Shown: one piece after another, positions 22,885 to 35,000 of the stretch
Position numbering within the stretch: position 1 is the stretch's first letter
Layout of the letters: each line of letters starts with the position of its first letter
Assembly (NCBI GenBank): GCA_013407085.1
Contig: JACCGJ010020878.1
Span: 1 to 64,000, forward strand
Direction of reading: 5' to 3'
From: Atriophallophorus winterbourni
Lineage: Eukaryota; Platyhelminthes; Trematoda; Plagiorchiida; Microphallidae
Length of the DNA stretch: 64,000 nucleotides
Translations under genes and position numbers: made by a program
Notes under the pieces: generated by a model
What the model saw: the letters and a program-made list of their open reading frames with translations, nothing else
Databases searched by the model: none
Told to the model about the DNA's origin: nothing

Positions 22885-25800
22885 TAATGCCATTAATCCC
22901 GTTGCGCCGAGACTGGACCGTTGCGTCGTGACTGGACCTTGACGTGGTTCAGCGGCTTGCGTGCCTCGATGATCCATTGAGCTATACTGGATGATGTCTT
23001 CGTGGCATCTTCAGAGTTACTCATACCAGGTTGGTCAATGGTGAGAAGCCAGACAAACACAGTCTCCTTGTCCCTCACGGACATGGTATACCAGAAAAGG
23101 CGTATGAATCCGCAAGGATCACCGGCTCGACTGGTTGGGATGATGTCGGGAGTCCCTGCTTGGTCTCCACCTCGCGAATGGCTTGTGAACTGTACCTACA
23201 GTATCCGGTCCCGATAGGTGCGATCCTTTATCTCGCTCCGCTGCCTTTCGGGTTAGGCTTTCGGGCCAAAGGCTTGAGGTGGGAGTCCTCAAGATCAACT
23301 TCTCTACTTCGGCCTGGGCAACCGGGTAGTATCACGCCCACACCGAAACAATGACAATAACAGCACTAGAAATTCCTACCTCCATCTCCTCTATTGCTTC
23401 TTTTGCTTTTATTGCCTCTTCTTCACATGTTACCATCCTCGATTCGCTCTCTCTACCTGATGTACGACTCATGCCGTCCAGACAGCCGTCGATTGCTGCA
23501 ACTCTTCTACGCTCGCATGTTTCATTTAGGTTAGCTTCCTTTAACGTTCGGACCTTGCTACAACCGGGACAACAGGCTGGTCTTGCACGAACGCTTGAGA
23601 CGTTAGGCATTGATATCTGCTGCTTGTCGGAAACCCGTTTCCGTGACACAAGCGAAGTCTGTCAGTTGGTATCACCAGCTGAACCAGACAGCAGATTCCA
23701 CCTGCGCCTCTCTAGTGACCCGGATGCTTCCTCTGCCGGATTGGCTGGCGTCGGTATCGCGCTCAGTTCCCGTGCTGAGCAATCACTCTTAGAGTGGATT
23801 CCCGTTGACAGCAGACTGTGCGGTGCACGATTTCGTGGCCACTGTCGGGTGAACAGGCGGTGCGAAACGCGGAGGGATTTGTTTGTTATTTCTGCCTACG
23901 CTCCAACGGACTGTAGTGTGGATCTCAGTAAGGACAACTTCTATGAGAAGTTGCATAGTTTGTTCCGCAAGGCACGTAGGACAGATGTCGTAATCATGGC
24001 AGGAGATCTCAACACTCGCGTTGGTCGCCTGTCTGAATACGAGCGCCACCTAGGAGGTCAGTATGGGCTGGATGGCGAGCGTTCAGATAACGGAGAACGA
24101 TCTGTGGCGATCACCGCCTCTATCTCCCCAGTACGGCATTTCGGCGTTCGCAGCGTCGAATGGCCACATGGCGCTCACCATCACAGCACGTCTGGTCTCA
24201 AATTGACCACATTGCTATTAGCTACAGGTGGCGTGGTAGCATCAATGATTGTCGTTCATACTGGACCACCATTGTGGACTGAGACCATGCGCTAGTCTGT
24301 GCGTCAGTCAACTTCCAATTCGGGGGTAAGGCACGCGCAAGACGAACTCATTTGGACACCGCCTCTTTGATGCTCCCCGCTGTCAGAACTGAGTTCCATC
24401 ATGCATTGACCAGCGAGCTTGCAAAAGCACCCCCGTCGGATGTTGAGCAGCACTGGAACTTCGTTCGGACAGCACTGTCCTGCGCTACTTCTGGAAGCTG
24501 TCAACCCACCCGCGCTTTGCCACGCTCTCGGATCTGGGCCCAGTCACTTGCTTTAATCGATCACCGTCGAACTTCACCCACCGGCACTGAACACAACCGT
24601 GCTCGGAGAGAATTCAATACTCGCTTGAAGGCCAGCTTAAGGAATGACCGCGAGTTCTGGTGGACGCAACGTGCTTGTGAGATGGAGGTTGCAGCCGCAT
24701 CGGGCAATACTCGCAAATTGTTTCAGTTAATTAGAGCTACTGGTTCGAAACTGAATACATTGAGCGAGACTATTTGCGAAACTGACGGCTTGCCGGTCAC
24801 CAATCTTAGTAGACGCTTAGAACGATGGGCTGAGCACTTTGGTGCTCAGTTCAGCCAGCCACCTCCTCCGACTTCGCCGCCTGAGACATCGATTTGCACG
24901 CCTTGGCCCGTTTCCTCAGCCGCTCCTGATCTCCAGGAGGTGAGATAGGTAATTCGAGCACTAAAGCGCCACAAGTCACCTGGTCCTGACGACCTCCACC
25001 CGATTTTGTTCAAGGAGGGAGGTGATCTTGTGACAGCGGAGTTACGTGATTTGTTTAACAAAGTATGGGCTGAGGAGCGGGTCCCGGCGTCATGGGGTGA
25101 ATCGACGGTTATCCCAATCTTTAAGAAGGGCGCACGGAATCTGTGTTCCAATAATCGTGGGATATCCCTGACTCCTGTCGCGTCTAAACTCCTGGTTTCC
25201 ATCCTCCTTCGTCGGCTATCGCACATTCGGGAGTTACGTTGCCTTGAGTAACAGGCTGGATTCCGCCCGGGGCGAGGATGCGTGGATCAGCTTTTTGTCC
25301 TGCGACAGTTATTAGAGCACAGACACCTGTACCAGAGACCAACCATCGTAGCTTTTCTGGACATCCGAGCCGCGTTCGACTCGGTGGACAGAACTACTCT
25401 TTGGAACTGCTTGCATAGGAGTGGCCTCTCTCCTAAGTATGTCGCCATCTTCAAGGAGCTCTATTCTCATTCTTCAGGGAGGGTCAGAGTCTACGACAGC
25501 CCATCGCCGGCGTTCCTCACAACCAGTGGCGTGCGCCAGGGCTGTCCGCTGTCCCCATTCTTGTTCAACTTTGCGATCGAGGATGTCCTCCAGAATACTC
25601 TCCGTAGCTTCACTGAGGGTGGGATCGAGCTACTTCCAGGTAACCGTGTCACTGACCTTGATTATGCCGATGACTATGCTTTGCTTGGTAAAAATCCGGT
25701 GTTCCTACAGAATGCCCTGAACCAGCGAGCTTTGGAAGCGTCTATGTACGGATTGCAATTAGCTCCAACTAATTGTAAGGTTCTTCTTCTTCAAGATTGG

Positions 25801-26637
25801 GAGGGGTTGCAGCCCACTCTGACGGTCGATGACCTCAGTCTGAACTGTGTGGAACAGTTCACCTATCTTGGTAGCTGCATCACGGCGGGAGGAGGGCTGA
25901 AAAGTGAGATCGGCTCTCGCAGTACGAGAGCTCGCTTCGCGTTCACTAGTTTAGGTCATCTCTGGAAGCGGTCTGACGTGAGTTTGAGAATCAAGGGGAG
26001 AGTTTACCTGGCCTCAGTCCGGTCGGTCTTGCTTCACGGGTGCGAGAGCTGAGCAGTACGCGCAGAGGAGCTCCGGCGCTTGAAGGTGTTTGAACATCGA
26101 TGTTTACGGAGGCTTGCACGAATGTGGTGGCAACACCGCACTAGCAACGTTGAAGTGAGGCACCGTGTTCTAGGTGGGGGCAGCCTGATGCTACGAAACC
26201 TAATCAACCGTTCCCGTCTCCGCTGGCTAGGGCATGTCTTGAGAATGAAGCCTGAGCGCCTACCCTTCCGCGCGCTGCGTGTGTTGGTTGGCCCAGGCTG
26301 GCGGCGGTGTTCAGGTGGACAACCGCTGACCTGGAAGAAGGCCTTAAAACGCTTGACGTCGGGTTTGGCTCGGGTCGGACGAACGCGGCTTCCTGGGTGG
26401 GGTCCAAGGGATAGTGAGTGTCTGTGGCTTGACACGCTGTCGACGATGGCTGAGAACCGGCAACAGTGAGAGAGTGCATTCTATTTTGTGTTCCCCCCTC
26501 AAATTTGTAATAAAAAAATCAAAAAATCGACATGTGGAACAATGGACAAAAAAATTCCCCCTCATATTGTACTTTTTTCTTTCTTTCTTTTTCTCGTGCA
26601 TTGCCGGGTGGCACTTTTTCATTTTTAAATGATTGTG

Positions 26638-26640
<3 letters not shown>
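22885..26640 (+). mobile_element. RTE-like non-LTR retrotransposon, decayed
   Basis: It contains a GC-rich leader ending CTACTTCGGCCTGGGCAACC, a motif shared with the intact element at 32-36 kb. Next comes a broken endonuclease/reverse transcriptase frame (23351-26469), then a 3' region rich in T and C that runs into a (TA)n array. The upstream part of the leader differs from the intact element, which suggests another subfamily. The 5' boundary near 22885 is approximate and I found no target duplication. Confidence 0.75.
23351..26469 (+). pseudogene. RTE-like endonuclease/reverse transcriptase ORF, disabled
   Basis: The first part (frame of 23351) carries the apurinic-type endonuclease blocks SFNVRTLLQPGQ, CLSETR, ISAYAPTD and MAGDLNTRVG. 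A one-base-type frameshift near 24101-24108 moves the frame, which then continues through WSQIDHIAISYRW. Stops interrupt it at 24280 (TGA), 24946 (TAG), 25249 (TAA) and 26050 (TGA, where the intact element has the tryptophan of CETW). The reverse transcriptase motifs FLDIRAAFDS, GVRQGCPLSPFLF and LDYADDYALL remain at 25360-25690. It ends with the RTE-type tail RLRWLGHVLRM and TRLPGWGP. Domain order and many residues match the intact 1057-residue copy on the other strand. Confidence 0.85.

Positions 26641-26685
<45 letters not shown>
26640..26685. repeat. (TA)n microsatellite
   Basis: About 46 bp of pure TA at the junction of the decayed RTE-like element and the pogo-like element. Confidence 0.95.
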
Positions 26686-26686
<1 letters not shown>

Positions 26687-26697
26687 TCAAATCTCAG

Positions 26698-27660
26698 TAC
26701 TATGCCACCCGTTGGGACCGAGCAAGAGTGGCATAGTAGCGAGAGTGGCATAGTAACGAGGTTTTGTAAAAACGGCTTTATTTTCTCAAGTCCATCATTT
26801 ATTTGCTCAATCGATCAGTCCAAAGCTCTCAGAAATCGTCGGCTGACGCATCTTCTTTCGTCGGATCTCGTTCATCTCGTTGTCTAGCCGATCACACGCT
26901 TGCATCAGTCTCGTCCAGGTTGAGGACTTCATCTGCAGAGAACTGCCTGAGTAAGGGCCGGAGAACCTGCTGCTGCCAATCATTAAGGGATTGGGAATCC
27001 ACCGCTCCAGCTTCGCCCTGCACTGTCTTGAACGTGACGCCATTGCGCTTCTTGAAGCTGTCTAACCAACCAACTGCGTCAGCTTCATGCGCTTCGATGG
27101 AACTCCAGCTTTGATTGCAGCTTCAATTGCATCCTTCTTGCTGAGAATGCCCTTCACGGTGGTTCTCTTAAATTCGATGCCCCATTTCTTGCTAATCTCC
27201 CTCGCCAATTGGACTGATTCGGCTCCTTCTTCGCAGCATCGATGATCTCGAGCTTCTACTTCAGCGTAAAGTCGGTTCGCTTGCGTTTCTGAGCTGACAT
27301 TATGGGCTGAATAGTTTGAAAAATAACGATGTCACTGTTGTGAGTGTCTGTTTGTGCGCTCGCTTTCGTGGGTCTATCTATCGATACTTGAAGCAAGAGT
27401 AGGAAATAGGTTTGTCGTTGTGCGTGAGGTGATTGGCTTGTTGTAGCTGGCGTCAGGGAGAAACATCGCGTGTTTGACCTTGAAACCGGCTGACTATATG
27501 CGTAAAATGAGCAAAAATGCACTTTTAAATAGTCACAGAATAGTGGCATAGTAACGAGAGTAGGGAGTGGCATAGTAAATTTATTTTGTATTGAATTTTG
27601 TCGGGGCTGAGCAAAAGTGGCATAGTAGCGAGAGTGGCATAGTAACGAGGTGGCATAGTA
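26698..27660 (-). mobile_element. pogo/Tigger-like DNA transposon, internally deleted
   Basis: About 0.96 kb flanked by blocks containing TGGCATAGTA. Copies start at 26729, 26746, 27544, 27568, 27618, 27635 and 27651, with an inverted copy at 26698. A block of about 45 bp (ACCGAGCAAGAGTGGCATAG and onward) is repeated in direct orientation on the two sides. Inside is a broken minus-strand transposase. The repeated decamers are candidates for transposase binding sites. Exact termini and a TA duplication cannot be fixed because TA microsatellites lie on both sides. Confidence 0.6.
26790..27300 (-). pseudogene. pogo/Tigger-like transposase, deleted and frameshifted
   Basis: It starts MSAQKRKRTDFTLK, then a stop, then KLEIIDAAKK. 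A frame change follows and leads to ESVQLAREISKKWGIEFKRT and TVKGILSKKDAIEA, a CENP-B-type DNA-binding helix-turn-helix. After another shift it reads ADEVLNLDETDASV, which fits the first catalytic aspartate block (N-DETG type) of the DDE domain. It then ends abruptly in a tail RKKMRQPTISESFGLID that looks like a transposase C-terminus. Most of the catalytic domain is missing. The C-terminal QPTISESF resembles a PCNA-interaction motif, which is known in pogo transposase. Confidence 0.6.
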
Positions 27661-27674
27661 GATTTTAGTATATG

Positions 27675-27685
27675 ATATATATATA

Positions 27686-27725
<40 letters not shown>
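27675..27725. repeat. (TA)n microsatellite
   Basis: About 50 bp of TA with one interruption, directly after the pogo-like element. Confidence 0.95.
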
Positions 27726-27727
<2 letters not shown>

Positions 27728-27842
27728 ATCCCGGAATACAAAACGTTGGATGGAATGTAACAGAAGAAAAACCAAAAATCACAATACTAAATTTTGCGTA
27801 TAAACTAATTGCACTTGCATAAATACGCTTGGATAAATTTTT

Positions 27843-28150
27843 TACAGCCAGGTGAATGCAAACATCACGAAAACGGTCGTGGTGTGTGTATGATGGAAAA
27901 ACATGCAAATGAGCGTGTGTTCGTGATCATGAGTTCACATAGAGTCTACACGAGTGTGTTCTTATGCGATTGAACAGGTTGGTCGTACCGACCTCATCCA
28001 ACAGTGGAATAAAAGCGAAACTTGTTTACCCTACTTTCTTCGTTTTAAGCGCATATGTAACCTGATACTCCTGTCCCTACTTGATCGGGGCAAACAGCAC
28101 AAAATCAATCGTGCGTTGTCTTATGTGTGTGGAGACTACAGACAAAAGTA
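27843..28150 (+). repeat. hammerhead-bearing dispersed repeat, copy 3 (two hammerhead-like ends)
   Basis: It begins with a degenerate hammerhead core (CAGGTGAATG, a hairpin around CAAACA, then CACGAAAACGGTC and GTGGTG). The interior CTACACGAGTGTG and TGAACAGGTTGGTCGTACC matches copy 1. A second core follows near 28066 (CTGTCCCTAC, TTGATCGG, GCAAACAGCAC, AAAATCAATC, GTGCG). Spacing between the two inferred cleavage points is about 235 bp. Both cores carry substitutions in essential blocks, so the copy is probably inactive. Confidence 0.55.
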
Positions 28151-30231
28151 AACCACACCAACCGAATTAGGATATGTCGGTTTGAATTTCACTGAGACAA
28201 AGATATATTATAAATGTTGTCAGGATATGACTTAAGAAAAAGAAACTGGGGAGCTCAAATTATGAATTCAGGTTCAAGTAACTAATTGCTTGCATCTTAT
28301 CATTTCAAACAACAAATAATGTTCCAATATCACGGTCAAGATAAGTGATAACATATCATTTATTAATGCGAAGTGATTGTAATACAAATCATCCGGTTCA
28401 TTCTATGTATCTCATTCCTGTTATCATTATCCATAATACGATAATAACAATACAAGCCTAAACTGTACTGGATGGTCGCAGCCGTAAAAAGAAGCTAAAA
28501 CTACTCCAGAAACAATGTTATGCAGAATCATATACGACATGAGATATAACAATATAAACAATTGATTTACTAAAATTGCCGTCCGAATTTTATCCATCAA
28601 AGTAATATGAAACACAATATTGGTGTCGAAATTCAAGCAAATGCCCTAAATGCTAAACAAATTCAACAATGACCGACAGATTATTCAAACCAAGGTTAAC
28701 CAAAAATGTGAAAGCAAAAGATTCTCAACAACACAAATTAATTTCAAAAGTAAGGGAAATATCACAATTCTGTAGAAAAAAACACATTCAAGTCTTCAAA
28801 ATTCTGTTTGGTATATCGGTCGAATATACAACGGTACGGGAAAGGAAAAGAAAGAATTTCAAAGCAGCATTACTCGTGACATGCCTCTTACACCTCTCAC
28901 CATTATTTCCGTGGAGTCATAGTGCTATTAAATTAGCTAATATGTCCCCACCTTACCTTCCGTTATGCCAACAACAAGGACACTAGAAATGGCAAGTGAC
29001 TTTATTTAGTGGCGAGTCACACACGCCAGGTTGCATCACCACCACTGGACAAATGTTCCTTTTTAAAAGGAAACGGGTTGCTAGATGTAGACCAAACACA
29101 TCCTCCTGTTCTTCCAATTTCCCTTTCACGAAGCTCATGTATGTTCTCCTTACCCAAACGAGTCATCTGAATTTTATCGTCAAACGACGACATCTTGCGC
29201 CATCTAAACGAGTCTAATCCGCAAAATAATTTTGGTTTATTTGGGGTTCTAACTACAAATGGTACATCAGGTACCCAAATGAACGTCTCAAGCCAATCGA
29301 TGTCATGCCGACAATGTGTCGGTCCCATCTAAACAGAATCAGTGTCATTTAAACCAGACCTACTATTACTTTGGTGTGAGGTGAACCAGTTTTGATCTGT
29401 ATCTCGTCCGATTTGGTGTCGCAAAATTCATTCTCAAAATCCCTCTGAACTAATTCACTGTCGGTTCATCTAATGTAAAAAGTTCGTGACTGATCCGGGA
29501 ATCATAATCATTAAAATGAACGTTTCTATTTAATCTGTGAGAACAGTTTATTGATAACGTTTCGCTTCTGACTCAGAAGCTTCGTCAGACAAAGGATATT
29601 AGTACAAACAAAAAGATAGCTTTGATTTAATCACATAACCAATCCTAAAATCGTTAAGAACTACACAGGCTATGATGGGTGTTGCGCTCGTTAAGATAGA
29701 CAGGCGCGATCAAACTCAACTGTGGCACCACCAACCCTACATACCGTTAAATCCCTCAATTGTTTTGGTCTTGTCTGGTGTGAATTGCATCTGCTCACAG
29801 ATTAGCTCGATTGCGTCATGGATGCGTACACTGAGGCTTAAGCACGTTATTGATTGTATGCTACATACCTGAACGCCAGGTTGTAGAGAAATCAGCCTCA
29901 TCAACCTTATTAACTGAATTTTCACCAGTTTTTGTTATCTCAATCGCCTCTGCTTGAAGTCGTTCCATGTATGGTTTTAGCAATTACGTTATCATTTCTG
30001 CGTTATTAAGATAAACGCTGTGACATGTGTCCAGCACATGTTCAGTTATTGCTCAATCTGTGATCAGTGATTGATAATAACCAGAATTGCGCGGTTGCTT
30101 ACCGATTCGAATTTTGTGTTTACTTATCCTAGTATGCTTGCAGTTATTTTTATATATGCAATTCGTCGCGTAACCTGAAGGTGTCTTACACTTGAGATGC
30201 GTTAATAAAGATCGGCGCGTACTACCCTTTT
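28151..30231. other. intergenic; no firm gene
   Basis: AT-rich sequence. Open frames at 28669-28986 (plus) and 29017-29328 (minus, beginning MGPTHCRHDIDWLETF) are not recognised and overlap competing frames, so I do not call them genes. A hammerhead-like hairpin at 29559-29588 is listed separately. Confidence 0.4.
29559..29588 (-). ncRNA. hammerhead-core-like hairpin (CTGACGA ... GAAAC)
   Basis: On the minus strand CTGACGA is followed by a 6-bp stem GCTTCT/AGAAGC with a GAGTC loop and then GAAAC. This is the invariant arrangement of the hammerhead core and stem II. A clear stem III with a cleavage triplet was not found downstream (only imperfect GTTAT/ATAAAC), so this may be a remnant. Similar cores are known in Penelope-like elements. 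Confidence 0.35.
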
Positions 30232-31020
30232 CTACGTTACTCGTATAGCTGTGATATTCAAGATTGGACTTATATTCACTGACGCCTCCTCAACGTAAGT
30301 TACAGATACAGCTACACGCCAAATGATTTCCGGGTTTTGTGCTGGGTATTTTGCCTGTTTCAGTAGGCATTTAATTAGGATAATATGAGCATTATCAGCA
30401 CTCGATTTAGAGAAATATAAAGATTTTGAAGACAAAATTGAAAAACGAATGTCTGATCTAAAGCAAAGTCTACAATGAGTTGTGTTTGCTATAATCGCGA
30501 ATGGACAGGTTTTGCATGCCTCATCGCCTGTAGCGGAAATCGGCGATAGAGCAAACGCCGATAAAACACCACAAAATTCAACTTTCGTAAGTGGTGCATC
30601 TTTGGCGATTAGTGGATTCAATGCATTCAGCAATACGTTCTCGATATCAGACTCGCATTTCAGTGTTAACTTGAGCAAGCGAGGTTGACCAATATGAGGT
30701 GAAGTTGAATGGCGGGTTAGACGAGTCACTTTATCTGCGTACACATGTTCAATTTTCATTAGGTGACAAAGTTCAGACCATTTCTCGACATCGTGTTTCT
30801 GTTTGCTATCAAACAGGCTTTCTTGGGACTCGCTGACATTCGTACATATCACTTTCAGCGTGTATGGGGTGTTCTTTTTTCGTATCGGAAAGTCAGGCGT
30901 TTTAGAATTAAAAACATTTGTGGCTTGACTTTGTGAGTCGGGTACAGCAGTTTTGGAGTGTACAGCTGAGGTCGACCGTAACAGCATATCTGTGTAAGAA
31001 TGTCCTACTTCTGTGGTCAT
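30232..31020 (-). pseudogene. non-LTR retrotransposon ORF1-type protein, second frame
   Basis: 262 codons starting with an ATG that overlaps the upstream stop as ATGA. It carries a segment YTLKVICTNVSESQESLFDS, KWSELCHLMKIEHVYADKVT and PRLLKLTLKCESDIENVL, which resembles the conserved ORF1 region of trematode CR1-like elements. The last third (SATGDEACKTCPF and onward) has a different character and may be out of frame. No endonuclease/reverse transcriptase ORF follows downstream. It therefore looks like part of a retrotransposon, not a host gene. Confidence 0.45.
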
Positions 31021-31613
31021 TTTAGCTGATTCAAAAACAGGAATAACCCAGCTTTTTGCTTTTTTGGCACACGAGTAGCCTCAGTCTTAGATTCCTTTAA
31101 TGGGACGTCCGAAATTGATGTATTGATATGATGGTTTACATCAGTGATCACTTGAGTACTCACATGATTTACTAACATTTCTACCACACGTCGAAGGCCC
31201 AACTCCAAACTGGCCATTATATTTTCTAATTTTGCTTCAAAAGTATCGGGTTTGTGCAAAGATGTAGCTCTGCAACGAACACAGATATAGCATGCTCCTG
31301 GAACCATTTCATTATTCAATAATACTATCGAGTCAGGGGCTAAAGTACGGTCGCATTTACCATGGATTTTACCCATACACAGAAAACACGTTATTACTTT
31401 ACACGCCATGGGACTCACCGGTTGTTCGCATGCTTTGCACGTGACTTCGGGACAATTCTGCGTGTCTAGATTCGTCCTATCAGATGGGCCGGCCGTGATC
31501 TCTGTTGCGTTCGCCGGATCCAGGCACTTGGCAAGTTGGTCCGATGTCGCTGTCACAGTTTGATCGATCGATTTTTTAGTCCGTATGTTGGTTCTCGTGA
31601 TGCGGTCAAACAT
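31017..31613 (-). pseudogene. non-LTR retrotransposon ORF1-type protein with PHD-like zinc finger
   Basis: 198 codons with a cysteine/histidine pattern C-x2-C (CKAC), C-x2-C (CFLC), H-x2-C (HGKC) and C-x2-C (CVRC) at about residues 59-113, as in the PHD-type fingers of CR1-like ORF1 proteins. A basic tail and a short helical segment follow. A likely true start lies upstream at 31701 (MTKSRVRKQPPRPVEQ), but that frame stops and is shifted by one base relative to this one. The stop overlaps the start of the next frame (ATGA). Confidence 0.5.
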
Positions 31614-32037
31614 GTTAGTAGCCTGAATTGGGTTAATCGGCTGTTACGGGTTTTTGTTCGACGGGTCGAGGTGGCTGTTTTCGAACACGTGATTTCGTCA
31701 TGTATCAAATAATCCAATATAACTCGTTAACTACACAAACTAGAACACAGAAACATATATCAAAATGCGTAGCTCGACGTGATCTTTGCAATGATGGAAA
31801 AAACCGTAGAATAGTTAGCGATTGAAAAAAGTTTGCGCGCGTGAGCAAACTGTGAAATTTACGCCAATGTGATAACTTTGCTGCTTATCCGTTGGCAAAA
31901 GCAAAACAAATAAATTCCGATAGATATGATCGAAAGTAGCACAGAATTTTTGGAATGAGAGAAACCCAAGCAGATTCCGCGAAGATACGAGCAGAAGTGT
32001 CAGAGCAACAAAAAATGCGACTGCACAGTAGGTCAGT

Positions 32038-32048
32038 AGCATTCAGGT
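32038..32048. repeat. target-site duplication (left)
   Basis: AGCATTCAGGT, identical to 35859-35869, flanking the RTE-like element. Confidence 0.85.
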
Positions 32049-35000
32049 TATTATTATTTATTATTTCACACAAGTCTTTACAGACGGTGTGCCAACAAGT
32101 ATACCATGAAGAAGGTACATGATGAGAGAAAAAAGAAAAAAAAATGAAAAGAAAAAAAAAGGGGTTATTTTTTTTGTCTGTCTGTTTACACATGCCGCTT
32201 TTGATCTTTTTTTTGTCTTTTTTGGAATAAGGGAGGGGAAGGGTCATTGATAAACGGGAACACAAGCACGGCAGGATTCTCGCCACTGGTTCCTTTCTTG
32301 TGCCATCACACTGAGTGTTGTCAGCCACATGTCTTCACGGTCCTTCGGACCCCACCCGGGTAAGCGCGATGTTCCCACGATGGCTAGTGGGGCTGTTAGA
32401 CGTTTGAGGGTCTTCCGCCAGGTATTCCTTTGTCCGCCACGGCGACGTTTCCAATCTGGTCCGGCGAGAGCAAAAAGAGCTAGGCGAGGAAGGCGTCGCT
32501 CATCCATACGGAGAACGTGCCCCAGCCATCTCAGCTGGCACATGGATATATGATCGGAGAGTGGCACAGAGCGATCACCGAGGACTGCCCTCCTGACGTC
32601 ATCATTTTTGACTTTCTGTTGCCAGCTTAAACGAGCTATACTCCGCAGGCAGCGATGATCAAACGTCGATAATCGTTGACTATCAGCTTGTCGCAGCGTC
32701 CACGTCTCGCAGCCATACAGTAGAACTGCTCGTACGGTGGCCTGGTACACTCTGCCCTTCAAGCGTAATCCAACATCGCGTCGGCGCCACAGATACCGTA
32801 GCCCAGCGAAAGCATGGCGTGCTCTTGCAATCCGTGCTGTGATTTCAGCTTCGATATCGCCCCCAGTTGTGATGCAGCTCCCTAGGTAGGTGAATCTGTC
32901 AGTCACTTCCAGTTTATGGTTTTCGATCGTCAAATCAAGTGTTGGGTCTGTCCAATCCTGTAGGAACACTTTGCATTTTGACGGAGAGAAGTGTAATCCA
33001 TACAGCGACAACTGATCAACGAGTAGATCCAAAGCGCTTTGTATGGCGCAAGCATCCTCTCCGAGGAGAGCAATGTCGTCAGCATAGTCCAGATCCATAA
33101 CTCGTCGACCGGGGAGCAGGTCGATCCCACAATTCGGTAGCTGGGCTGTTGCTGCCTGCATGACATCGTCAATCGCAAAGTTAAATAGGAATGGGGAGAT
33201 CGGACATCCTTGACGAACCCCGCTGGAGATGGTAAACTGCTTGGATAAGTCACCATAGGCTTTGACTCTGCCGGTGGTGTGGCAGTACAGCTTCTTGAGC
33301 AGGATTACGTACTTCGGTGGGACACCATGGCGAATGAGACAGTCCCAGAGGGCGGTTCTGTCAATGGAATCGAAGGCTGCTCGTATGTCAAGAAAGACGA
33401 TGATTGTTGGACGTGCGTATTGGTAACGTTGCTCCAAAATTTGGCGGAGCGTGAAGATTTGGTCCACACACCCGCGTCCTCCTCTAAAACCAGCCTGTTC
33501 TTCTCGATACTCTGCTTCTCGGTAGCTGTTAAGCCTGGTCAGGATGATTGATGCGAACAGTTTAGAGACCACCGGTATGAGACTGATACCCCTGTGATTA
33601 CCGCACTCTTTCCTCGACCCTTTCTTGAATACTGGGACGATGGCTGACGGTCCCCACGCGCTGGGTATGGTTTCCTCGTTCCAGATCTTTCCGAAGAGCA
33701 CTGACAGTTCACTGCACAAAACGTCGACACCTTCAACAAATAGTTCGGCTGGTAGCTCGTCTAAACCAGGGGCTTTGCGTCGTTTAAGCTTCATTATGTG
33801 TGAGCGAATTTCTGCCTCTGTAGGTGGTTCCTGTGGGGCCGGCCACTGAGTGGTGGAGCCACTAGGCTGAGCAACAGAGAGTGGTCGCGGTTGATTGAAT
33901 TGGCTAGCGAAATGTTCCCTCCAGCGGTCCATTCGCCTTTCTCTGTTGGTAATCAACGACCCATCTGCTTCCGTGATGAGTTCGCTCACGCTGGGCATTC
34001 GGGGTCCCGTGGAGCGTATAAGCTGGAACAATTTGCGGGTGTTGCCAACTGCTTGGGCTGCTTCCATCTCGCTTGCCCGCTCTTCCCACCATGATTCTCG
34101 GTCCGTTTTGAGGCTGGTCTTCAACTGGTGGCGAATTTGCCTGCGCTGTTCATCATATCTTTTCCCCGGAGGTAAGGAACGCTGTTGGTCAATTAATTTG
34201 GCTGTAGCAGCAGATATCCAGTTGGAATCTGTTCGCTTGGATGTTCCACAGCTTTCCAGGCCAGCATGATACATTGCGCTTTGGATTTGAGCCCAATGCT
34301 CCTCAATATTATCAGGATGGGGTCCAAGTGCATTAGATAGGGCCGTTAGATAGTTCTCTGCCACTGATCTATCTGATAGTTTAAGCGTATCCAGCCTCGT
34401 GATATTTTTCTTACGCGATCCGCTGAAACGCATAGTTAGGTTTGCACAGACTAACGCGTGGTCTGATGATAGGCAGGTCGACCAATATGATCTGCAGTCT
34501 TGCACACTGGAACGCCATCGATAACTGATCGCAATGTGATCAATTTGTGTCCAGAGTCCTGTCGAGGGGGATCTCCATGTTGCTGACCGTTGTTTGGAAT
34601 GTCGGAAGTTGACGCTGCTGAGAAATAGGCGGTGCTCAGCACATAGACTCAACAGGCGTTCACCGTTGTCTGATCGGACGCAATCGAGACCATATGGACC
34701 ACCGAGGTGTCGTTCACTTTGTGAGAGGCGGCCAACTCGGGCATTAAGATCGCCAGCCAGGATGACAATATCCGACTTTCGTGCTTTACGCAGTAATTCG
34801 TCTAGACTTCGGTAGAATTCGTCTTTCGCTAAATCAGCACTGCAGTCAGTGGGGGCGTAGGCTGCGATGACGAAAAGTGCACGGGTGGTCTGCCTGTGTT
34901 GACTGATTTTGCATGAGCCACCAAGTCGGACGGCGCACAAACGGCTATTGACAGGTAACCAGTCAATCAAGGCTGCCTCGGCGCGTGAGCTCAGGGCAAT

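Noticed and set aside
23332..26751. Minus-strand frames of 66-135 codons across the decayed RTE-like element
   Set aside because: Antisense shadows in GC-richer retroelement sequence; the plus strand has all the catalytic motifs.
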